Part shown: piece by piece, positions 8,004-15,046 of the stretch | How the letters are laid out: each line of letters starts with the position of its first letter | Numbering within the stretch: the first letter of the stretch is position 1 | NCBI GenBank assembly: GCA_964508975.1 | Contig: CAZDVQ010000005.1 | Span: forward strand, 84,129-148,128 | Origin: CAZDVQ01 sp964508975 | GTDB lineage: Bacteria; Bacteroidota; Bacteroidia; Chitinophagales; Saprospiraceae | Length of the DNA stretch: 64,000 nt | Reading direction: 5' to 3' | Notes under the pieces: model-generated | Database searches by the model: none | Seen by the model: only the letters and a program-made list of their open reading frames with translations | What the model was told of the DNA's origin: nothing | Made by a program: the position numbers and the translations under genes

Positions 8004-9782
8004 ATGGCAAAACAAACCACAACGACGGAAGAACCTTTAGAAAAACAATTGTGGAAGACCGCAGACAAGCTCCGCAAGAACATAGATGCGGCTGAATACA
8101 AACACATTGTTTTGGGTTTAATCTTCCTAAAATATATTTCTGATGCTTTTGAGGAACTATATGCTAAGCTAAAAGCAGATGAAGACAACGGTGCAGACCC
8201 CGAAGACAAAGACGAATACAAAGCAGAAAATGTATTCTTTGTTCCGCAGGATGCCCGATGGAATTATTTGCAATCGAAAGCCAAGCAACCTGAAATCGGA
8301 AAGTTTGTGGACGATGCTATGGACGCCATTGAAAAAGAAAACGCATCATTGAAAGGTGTGTTACCCAAAGTATTTGCCCGGCAAAATCTTGACCCAACCA
8401 GTTTGGGCGAACTGATTGACTTGGTCGGAAACATTGCCTTAGGCGATGCCAAAGCCAGAAGTGCCGATGTGTTGGGACACGTTTTTGAATATTTCTTGGG
8501 TGAGTTTGCCCTTGCCGAAGGCAAAAAAGGCGGACAGTTCTATACGCCAAGAAGCGTTGTAGAATTATTGGTGGAGATGTTGGAGCCATACAAAGGACGG
8601 GTATTTGACCCTTGTTGTGGTTCAGGGGGTATGTTTGTGCAGAGTTTAAAATTTGTAGATAGCCATGCAGGACGTGTGAACGACATTTCTATTTACGGAC
8701 AAGAGAGCAACCAAACTACTTGGCGATTGGCTAAAATGAACTTGGCTATTCGTGGTATTGACAGCTCTCAAGTAAAATGGAACAACGAAGGTTCTTTCTT
8801 GAACGATGCACATAAAGATCTGAAAGCCGATTATATCATTGCTAATCCACCGTTTAACGTGAGTGATTGGGGCGGTGATTTAATGCGAACCGATGGCCGT
8901 TGGCAATACGGTGTGCCACCAACAGGCAATGCCAACTTTGCTTGGATGCAACATTTTATTTACCACTTGGCACCTAACGGACAAGCGGGGGTAGTTTTGG
9001 CAAAAGGCGCTTTGACCTCTAAAACATCAGGTGAAGGCGATATAAGAAAAGCCTTGGTTGAAAATGGTTTCATTGATTGCATTGTAAACCTGCCAGCCAA
9101 GTTGTTTTTAAATACACAGATACCAGCTGCATTATGGTTTATGAGCCGCAACCGTAAAAATGGAAAATTCAGAGACCGCAGCAACGAGATTTTATTTATT
9201 GATGCCCGAAACCTGGGGCATTTGATAAACCGCAGAACTCGTGAACTTTCGCAAGAAGACATTGATAAAATCACCAGCACCTACCACAGTTGGCGAAATA
9301 ATATCCCCTCCCCTGGAGATCACGGCAGCGAATTCCCCTCCCCTGGAGGCCACGGTAGCGAATTCCCCTTCTCTGGAGGCCACGGTAGCGAATTCCCCTC
9401 ACCTGGAGATCACGGTAGCGAATTCCCCTCCCCTGGAGGCCACGGTAGCGAATTCCCCTCACCTGGAGGCCACGGTAGCGAATTCCCCTCCTCTGGAGGC
9501 CACGGTGGCGAATTCCCCTCCTCTGGAGGGGTGCCCGAAGGGCGGGGTGGTTATAAAGACATCCCCGGCTTTTGTGCCTCCGTACCCATAAGCAAAGTAG
9601 CTGAACTGGACTACGTGCTTACCCCAGGCAGATATGTGGGTTTACCCGATGAAGAAGACGACTTCAATTTTGCAGAACGCTTTGCAAGCCTGAAAACAGA
9701 ACTGGAAGCCCAATTGAAAGAAGAAGCCCAACTCAATGAAATTATTACTGCTAACCTATTAAAGATTAAAATCAATGAGTGA
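8004..9782 (+). CDS. hsdM: Type I restriction-modification, methyltransferase subunit HsdM
   Basis: A 592-residue adenine-N6 methyltransferase subunit. The N-terminal HsdM helical domain (about 1-150) is followed by the N6_Mtase core with the SAM motif FDPCCGSGG (from F201) and the catalytic NPPF at 281-284. With HsdS it methylates the target; with HsdR it forms the restriction complex. Between about residues 432 and 515, in a loop before YKDIPGF, lies an array of decapeptides (SEFPSPGGHG type) encoded by 30-bp DNA repeats. This insertion is absent from ordinary HsdM, and the frame stays open. The stop overlaps the hsdS start by 8 bases. Confidence 0.95.
   Translation: MAKQTTTTEEPLEKQLWKTADKLRKNIDAAEYKHIVLGLIFLKYISDAFEELYAKLKADEDNGADPEDKDEYKAENVFFVPQDARWNYLQSKAKQPEIGKFVDDAMDAIEKENASLKGVLPKVFARQNLDPTSLGELIDLVGNIALGDAKARSADVLGHVFEYFLGEFALAEGKKGGQFYTPRSVVELLVEMLEPYKGRVFDPCCGSGGMFVQSLKFVDSHAGRVNDISIYGQESNQTTWRLAKMNLAIRGIDSSQVKWNNEGSFLNDAHKDLKADYIIANPPFNVSDWGGDLMRTDGRWQYGVPPTGNANFAWMQHFIYHLAPNGQAGVVLAKGALTSKTSGEGDIRKALVENGFIDCIVNLPAKLFLNTQIPAALWFMSRNRKNGKFRDRSNEILFIDARNLGHLINRRTRELSQEDIDKITSTYHSWRNNIPSPGDHGSEFPSPGGHGSEFPFSGGHGSEFPSPGDHGSEFPSPGGHGSEFPSPGGHGSEFPSSGGHGGEFPSSGGVPEGRGGYKDIPGFCASVPISKVAELDYVLTPGRYVGLPDEEDDFNFAERFASLKTELEAQLKEEAQLNEIITANLLKIKINE
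9301..9510 (+). repeat. Seven tandem 30-bp units within hsdM
   Basis: Seven head-to-tail 30-bp units begin AATTCCCCTC and end CACGGTAGCG, with a few substitutions per unit. Each adds ten residues to HsdM without changing frame. Every unit carries one imperfect copy of the CCCCTCC...TGGAGG palindrome. The array runs directly into a fuller copy of the palindromic repeat at 9511-9551. Confidence 0.95.
9511..9551 (+). repeat. Palindromic coding repeat in hsdM
   Basis: The hairpin CCCCTCC-TCT-GGAGGGG is followed by a second hairpin GCCC-GAA-GGGC and GGGGTGGT. It is almost the reverse complement of 12291-12331 in hsdR and matches 11848-11889 in its first hairpin. Here it is translated as EFPSSGGVPEGRGG. 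Confidence 0.9.
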
Positions 9783-10884
9783 GTGGAAGGAATATAAACT
9801 AAAAGATTTAGGGCAATTGCAAAGGGGGCGTTCTCGTCACAGACCGAGATATGCATTTCATCTTTATGGGGGAAAGTATCCTTTTATTCAAACTGGACAA
9901 ATAAGAGAAGCATCTAAATATATTACAAAATACGAACAAACATACAGCGAAGACGGACTTAAACAATCAAAATTGTGGCCAAAAGGAACTCTTTGTGTAA
10001 CAATAGCTGCCAATATTGCAGAACTGGCAATATTGGATTTTGATGCTTGTTTTCCAGATAGTATTTTAGGATTTGTTCCCGATAAGAAAGTTTCAGACCT
10101 AGATTTCATATACTATACATTAACTCATTTTCAAAGGGAATTAAAACATATTGGAGAAGGTTCTGTTCAGGACAATATTAATCTTGGAACATTTGAAGAT
10201 TTATTATTTCCCATCCCCCCTCTCCCCGAACAAACCGCAATTGCCTCCGTTCTCAGCAGTTTAGACGACAAAATAGACCTGCTGCATCGCCAAAACGCCA
10301 CCTTAGAAAAAATGGCGGAAACGCTGTTTAGGCAGTGGTTTGTGGAGGAAGCTAAGGAGGAGTGGGAGATGGGAAGGGTGGAAGATTTGTTTGTTCTTCA
10401 AAGAGGATATGATTTACCTTTTCAAAATAGAGTTGATGGAAAGTATCCGATCTATGCTTCAAGTGGAGAAAGTGGATTTCATCATGATTATAGAGTAAAA
10501 GGCCCTGGGGTAACTACTGGGCGAAGCGGTGTATTGGGAAAAGTATATTACATTCAAGATGACTTTTGGCCTCTAAATACCTCATTGTTTATTAAAGAAT
10601 TTAAAAATTCAAGTCCTTTACATTCATATTTTATTTTAAGGTCAATAGATTTAAATAGCTTTAACGCAGGTTCGGCAGTCCCAACGCTGAATAGAAATCA
10701 TGTCCATGAATTTCCGATTGAAATTCCACCTATGAAATTGATATATGAATTTGATGATATGGTCACACCATTATTCAAAAAAATCAAATCCAACCAAGCC
10801 CAAATCCACACGCTCACGGCCTTGCGCGATACTTTGTTGCCGAAGTTGATGAGTGGGGAGGTAAGGGTATCTGAACAGGATTAA
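9775..10884 (+). CDS. hsdS: Type I restriction-modification, specificity subunit HsdS
   Basis: A 369-residue specificity subunit with two target-recognition halves. Each half ends in the conserved spacer region: PPLPEQTAIASVLSSLDDKI followed by helices (about 145-180), and near the C-terminus QAQIHTLTALRDTLLPKLMSGE. Each recognition domain reads one half of a bipartite DNA site, and the helices set the spacing. The ATG overlaps the hsdM stop (ATGAGTGA), indicating translational coupling. The length is slightly below the usual 390-460 residues but both domains look complete. The specificity cannot be predicted from the sequence. Confidence 0.93.
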   Translation: MSEWKEYKLKDLGQLQRGRSRHRPRYAFHLYGGKYPFIQTGQIREASKYITKYEQTYSEDGLKQSKLWPKGTLCVTIAANIAELAILDFDACFPDSILGFVPDKKVSDLDFIYYTLTHFQRELKHIGEGSVQDNINLGTFEDLLFPIPPLPEQTAIASVLSSLDDKIDLLHRQNATLEKMAETLFRQWFVEEAKEEWEMGRVEDLFVLQRGYDLPFQNRVDGKYPIYASSGESGFHHDYRVKGPGVTTGRSGVLGKVYYIQDDFWPLNTSLFIKEFKNSSPLHSYFILRSIDLNSFNAGSAVPTLNRNHVHEFPIEIPPMKLIYEFDDMVTPLFKKIKSNQAQIHTLTALRDTLLPKLMSGEVRVSEQD

Positions 10885-10922
10885 AAAGATTATAAGATGG
10901 ACAAGATTAGCGCGATAAAATC
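10879..10922 (+). other. AT-rich spacer with GGATTAAAAAGATTA motif
   Basis: The short hsdS-hsdR spacer holds a run of related GATTA/AGATT words. I recall similar strings between genes in other Bacteroidota, but no second copy was found in this window. An out-of-frame ATG at 10923 opens only a short reading frame. Confidence 0.3.
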
Positions 10923-10959
10923 ATGAAACCAAGAAATCGGGAACATCATATTGAAGACA

Positions 10960-13900
10960 ATGAGAATAACAGAAAATATAATAGAAGCCTTTGCCATTGA
11001 GTTGCTCAATAATCTCGGTTATGAGTACATCTATGCGCCTGATATTGCATACGATGGCGAAAACCCAGAAAGAGACAGCTATGCACAAGTTTTGTTGTTG
11101 AACAGGTTGCAAAATGCGGTTAAACGGATCAACTACAGTATTCCAGCCGATGCACAAGCTGAGGCCATCAAAGAAATTCAGCGTATTGCTTCGCCTGAAT
11201 TGCTGACCAATAATGAAACCTTTCACCGTTTATTAACCGAAGGTATTCCCGTATCAAAACGTGTAGATGGCGAAGACCGGGGCGACAGAGTTTGGCTGAT
11301 AGATTTTAAGCATCCACAGAACAATGATTTTGTTGTAGCCAATCAATTTACCATCATTGAAAACGGGAACAACAAACGTCCTGACATTATTTTGTTTGTC
11401 AATGGAATTCCGTTGGTAGTTATTGAGTTAAAAAATGCCGCAGATGAGAAAACAACTATAAATGCTGCATTCAAGCAAGTAGAAACGTATAAAACCATCA
11501 TTCCAAGTCTGTTCACTTACAACGGCTTTGTGGTTATCTCTGACGGTCTGGAAGCTAAAGCAGGTTCAATTTCTGCTGGATTAAGTCGTTACATGGCTTG
11601 GAAATCGGCAGACGGAAAAGCCGAAGCATCACATTTAGTCAGTCAGCTAGAAACGTTAATTCAAGGCATGTTGAAGAAAGAAACCTTGATTGACTTAATC
11701 AGGCATTTCATTGTATTTGAAAAATCGAAAAAGGAAGATGCTGTAACGGGTATAACCACCATTTCTACAGTTAAAAAATTGGCTGCATATCATCAATACT
11801 ATGCCGTAAACAGAGCCGTTGAATCTACTTTGAGAGCAACGGGTTTTAATTCCCCTCCTATGGAGGGGTGGTCGCAGACCGGGGTGGTCCAATTCTCCTC
11901 CTATGGAGGGGCGGTTGAAGACAGTGGTGATAACTATCGCAACTCCAAAAACTACTTTGAACTCCCCTATAATCCAAAACTAAAAGAAAGAGCCCGTGAG
12001 CTAAGGCAATCAGGTAATTTGCCCGAGGTGCTTTTTTGGAATCAAGTAAAAAACAAACAATTCAAGGGCTATGATTTTGATAGACAAAAAGTTATAGGAA
12101 ACTATATTGTTGATTTTTATTGTAGCAATTGCCAGGTGGTCATTGAAATAGATGGCAGTAGCCACAATGATCAAATTGAATATGATGCTGAAAGGGATCG
12201 ATATTTAGAGTCATTAGGTTTGACGGTTATTCGTATTCCTGTAGTAAATATTCTACAGCGAATGGGTAATGTATTGGAGATGCTTTATGACCACCCCGCC
12301 CTATCGGGCACCCCTCCAGAGGAGGGGAATTTGCCTTACTTAAGCCATCTAGGTGGAGACTTAGTAACGGAATCCCCGGAGAGTTATGGTCTGCCTGGAG
12401 TTAAAAAACAGCCCGTTGGGGACAGGAAAGGCGGTGTGGTTTGGCATACACAAGGAAGCGGAAAATCATTGTCAATGGTTTTCTATACAGGAAAAATCGT
12501 TTTGGCTTTAGACAATCCGACCATACTTGTAATTACAGACCGCAACGATTTGGACGACCAACTTTTTGACACTTTTGCAGCATCTAAGCAACTACTAAGA
12601 CAAGAACCAGTTCAGGCAGAAGACAGAAACCAATTAAAAGAATTATTAAAAGTTGCTTCAGGTGGTGTAGTATTCGCAACCGTGCAAAAATTTCAACCCG
12701 AAGAAGGCAATGTGTATGAATTGCTCTCTGACAGAAAAAACATTGTTGTAATTGCGGATGAAGCACACAGAACACAATACGGATTTAAAGCTAAAACTAT
12801 TGATGCCAAAGACGGTAAAGGAAATGTAGTTGGCAAGAAAATCGTTTATGGTTTTGCTAAATACATGCGGGATGCTTTGCCTAATGCAACGTATTTAGGT
12901 TTTACAGGAACACCCATTGAAAACACAGACGTAAATACGCCAGCAGTTTTCGGAAACTATGTAGACATTTACGATATAGCCCAAGCCGTTGAAGACGGTG
13001 CTACGGTTCGTATTTATTACGAAAGTCGTTTGGCAAAAGTGAATTTGAGTGAAGAAGGCAAACAATTAGTTGACGACCTTGATGATGAACTCGAACAAGA
13101 AGATTTAACCAATACACAAAAGGCAAAAGCAAAATGGACACAGCTTGAAGCCTTGGTTGGTAGTGAAAATCGAACTAAGAATATTGCCAAAGACATTGTT
13201 GCACACTTTAGCCAAAGGCAGGAAGTGTTTGAAGGCAAAGGAATGATTGTTTCCATGAGCCGCAGAATTGCAGCCGATTTGTATCAGGCAATTATTGACC
13301 TGAAACCTGAATGGCATTCAGACGACTTGAATAAAGGCGTTATAAAAGTAGTAATGACTTCTGCATCATCTGATGGTCCGAAAATTTCAAAACATCACAC
13401 CACTAAAGAACAAAGAAGAACACTTGCCGAGAGAATGAAAAATCCTGATGACGAATTACAATTAGTCATCGTTCGGGATATGTGGCTTACTGGTTTTGAT
13501 GCACCAAGTATGCATACCCTTTACATTGACAAACCAATGAAAGGTCATAATTTGATGCAAGCCATAGCAAGAGTAAACCGAGTTTACAAAGACAAGCCAG
13601 GCGGTTTAATTGTAGATTATTTAGGTATTGCAGCAGACTTGAAAAAGGCATTAGCATTCTATTCTGATGCAGGAGGTAAAGGCGATCCAACTATTTTACA
13701 AGAGCAAGCCGTTCAATTGATGTTGGAGAAATTGGAAGTAGTTTCTCAAATGTACCATGGGTTTGAATATGAAACCTATTTTGAAGCCGACACGTCAAAA
13801 AAACTATCTATGATTCTTTCAGCCGAAGAACATATTTTAGGCTTGGATGATGGAAAAAAGCGCTACATCAATGAAGTAACTGCACTCTCAAAAGCTTTTG

Positions 13901-14670
13901 CCATTGCTATACCGCATGACCAAGCGATGGATGCCAAAGATGAAGTTTCGTTTTTCCAAGCCGTAAAAGCAAGGTTAGCAAAGTTTGATGGAACAGGTTC
14001 AGGAAGGACTGACGAAGAAATTGAAACGACTATTCGCCAAGTCATTGACAAGGCTTTGGTTTCAGAACAAGTAATTGACGTTTTCGATGCAGCAGGTATA
14101 AAGAAACCCGACATTTCCATTCTCTCAGAAGAGTTCCTCATGGAGCTGAAAGGCATGGAACATAAAAATGTAGCTTTGGAAGTTTTGAAAAAACTCTTAA
14201 ATGATGAAATAAAATCAAGAGCTAAAAAGAACTTGGTGAAAAGCAGGACTTTTTTAGAAATGCTTGAAAATTCAATTAAGAAGTATCACAATAAAATTCT
14301 TACTGCTGCCGAAGTCATTGAAGAACTCATTAGATTAAGCAAGGACATTGTTGAAACTGACAATGAGTCTAAGCATCTGGGTTTGACCGACTTTGAATAC
14401 GCTTTTTACACGGCAGTGGCCCATAATGATAGTGCAAGAGAACTGATGCAACAAGACAAGTTGAGAGAACTTGCTGTTGTATTGACTGAAACCATCAGGC
14501 AGAACGCTTCTATTGACTGGACAATTAAAGAAAGTGTAAAAGCCAAATTGAAAGTTGCCGTGAAGAGAATTTTAAGAAAATATGGTTATCCGCCTGATAT
14601 GCAAATGTTGGCGACAGATACCGTTTTAAAACAAGCAGAACTTATCGCTAACGAATTGACAAATAAATAA
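10960..14670 (+). CDS. hsdR: Type I restriction endonuclease HsdR with inserted DUF559 nuclease
   Basis: A 1236-residue translocase-nuclease subunit, counted from ATG 10960 (a TTG lies 9 bases earlier). The N-terminal PD-(D/E)XK region ends in DIILFVNGIPLVVIELKN, Walker A is HTQGSGKS (496-503), and DEAH is present (IADEAHRTQYG). A C-terminal helical domain follows helicase motif VI (QAIARVNRVYKDK). Residues 294-486 are not HsdR. They form an in-frame insertion holding a whole DUF559 endonuclease domain (about 332-445) with candidate active-site residues D385, E396, D398 and H402. Removing it leaves 1043 residues, a normal HsdR length, joined at the usual STLRA/GDRKGG junction. No stop or frameshift is seen, so the protein may carry two nucleases. 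Confidence 0.95.
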   Translation: MRITENIIEAFAIELLNNLGYEYIYAPDIAYDGENPERDSYAQVLLLNRLQNAVKRINYSIPADAQAEAIKEIQRIASPELLTNNETFHRLLTEGIPVSKRVDGEDRGDRVWLIDFKHPQNNDFVVANQFTIIENGNNKRPDIILFVNGIPLVVIELKNAADEKTTINAAFKQVETYKTIIPSLFTYNGFVVISDGLEAKAGSISAGLSRYMAWKSADGKAEASHLVSQLETLIQGMLKKETLIDLIRHFIVFEKSKKEDAVTGITTISTVKKLAAYHQYYAVNRAVESTLRATGFNSPPMEGWSQTGVVQFSSYGGAVEDSGDNYRNSKNYFELPYNPKLKERARELRQSGNLPEVLFWNQVKNKQFKGYDFDRQKVIGNYIVDFYCSNCQVVIEIDGSSHNDQIEYDAERDRYLESLGLTVIRIPVVNILQRMGNVLEMLYDHPALSGTPPEEGNLPYLSHLGGDLVTESPESYGLPGVKKQPVGDRKGGVVWHTQGSGKSLSMVFYTGKIVLALDNPTILVITDRNDLDDQLFDTFAASKQLLRQEPVQAEDRNQLKELLKVASGGVVFATVQKFQPEEGNVYELLSDRKNIVVIADEAHRTQYGFKAKTIDAKDGKGNVVGKKIVYGFAKYMRDALPNATYLGFTGTPIENTDVNTPAVFGNYVDIYDIAQAVEDGATVRIYYESRLAKVNLSEEGKQLVDDLDDELEQEDLTNTQKAKAKWTQLEALVGSENRTKNIAKDIVAHFSQRQEVFEGKGMIVSMSRRIAADLYQAIIDLKPEWHSDDLNKGVIKVVMTSASSDGPKISKHHTTKEQRRTLAERMKNPDDELQLVIVRDMWLTGFDAPSMHTLYIDKPMKGHNLMQAIARVNRVYKDKPGGLIVDYLGIAADLKKALAFYSDAGGKGDPTILQEQAVQLMLEKLEVVSQMYHGFEYETYFEADTSKKLSMILSAEEHILGLDDGKKRYINEVTALSKAFAIAIPHDQAMDAKDEVSFFQAVKARLAKFDGTGSGRTDEEIETTIRQVIDKALVSEQVIDVFDAAGIKKPDISILSEEFLMELKGMEHKNVALEVLKKLLNDEIKSRAKKNLVKSRTFLEMLENSIKKYHNKILTAAEVIEELIRLSKDIVETDNESKHLGLTDFEYAFYTAVAHNDSARELMQQDKLRELAVVLTETIRQNASIDWTIKESVKAKLKVAVKRILRKYGYPPDMQMLATDTVLKQAELIANELTNK
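11848..11914 (+). repeat. Left palindromic repeats of the hsdR insertion
   Basis: There are two direct copies. The first (11848-11889) has hairpin CCCCTCC-TAT-GGAGGGG followed by GGTC-GCA-GACC and GGGGTGGTC. The second (11891-11914) has only the first hairpin, with one changed base. They are translated in different frames: NSPPMEG for the first and QFSSYGG for the second. Confidence 0.9.
12291..12331 (-). repeat. Right palindromic repeat of the hsdR insertion (inverted)
   Basis: An inverted copy relative to the left end: hairpin GCCC-TATC-GGGC, then CCCCTCC-AGA-GGAGGGG. Its reverse complement matches the hsdM copy nearly base for base, apart from the loop of the variable hairpin. In hsdR it is read on the opposite strand, as HPALSGTPPEEGN. 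Confidence 0.9.
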
Positions 14671-14675
14671 TTGAT

Positions 14676-14843
14676 ATGAACTACAATTTTGATGATATAA
14701 ATATTGGAGATGAAGTAATTTTTAATTCAACTACTTCACAGAGTAATCACGACCTATATTGGAAGGTGATACATAAGGACGAAAAGACTAAAAATTTTAT
14801 TATCCAACTTGATGAAATGGGTTATACTGACAAACGTTGGTAG
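14676..14843 (+). CDS. Small protein ORF after hsdR, with in-frame TAG
   Basis: A 55-codon ORF begins 5 bases after the hsdR stop: MNYNFDDINIGDEVIF... to ...GYTDKRW, then TAG at 14841-14843. The same frame continues for 15 more sense codons (ININEVIGHIPLGKK) to TAA at 14891. The continuation has the same acidic/hydrophobic style and GxxxPLGK ending, suggesting a roughly 70-codon gene cut by one nonsense change (for example TGG to TAG). It does not resemble a known restriction accessory protein to me. Its position suggests co-transcription with hsdR. From 14892 to 15046 I see no gene, only CTCACA-type low-complexity DNA. Confidence 0.45.
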   Translation: MNYNFDDINIGDEVIFNSTTSQSNHDLYWKVIHKDEKTKNFIIQLDEMGYTDKRW

Positions 14844-15046
14844 ATTAATATAAACGAAGTAATTGGACATATTCCACTTGGGAAAAAATAACCCAATGCA
14901 CAACAAAACAGACAAACAATGACCGAAACAACCATGACAGACAGAACGCCAGCTTCTACCAGGCATTTAGCCCAATGGCGGATTATCATGTTTAGAAATG
15001 TGTTTCTTCCGCTCAAATCTCACAACTCACATCTCACCGCTCACAG

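Noticed and set aside
9301..9540. A CRISPR-like array in hsdM
   Set aside because: The 30-bp units are directly adjacent with no spacers, vary in sequence, and are translated in frame.
9241..9591. A separate 116-residue ORF with ANSPPLEAT repeats
   Set aside because: It is an alternative frame of the hsdM tandem array. Because units are multiples of three, other frames are also open.
10923..10999. A short ORF starting MKPRNREHH before hsdR
   Set aside because: It is out of frame, about 25 codons, and overlaps the hsdR start without any known domain.
11839..12417. An intein in HsdR
   Set aside because: The borders lack the N-terminal Cys/Ser block A and the C-terminal HN-Cys/Ser/Thr motif, and the insertion is too short for a splicing domain plus nuclease.
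14841..14843. Programmed TAG recoding (for example pyrrolysine)
   Set aside because: There is no tRNA-Pyl or pyl gene in sight and no conserved downstream structure; a nonsense mutation is simpler.
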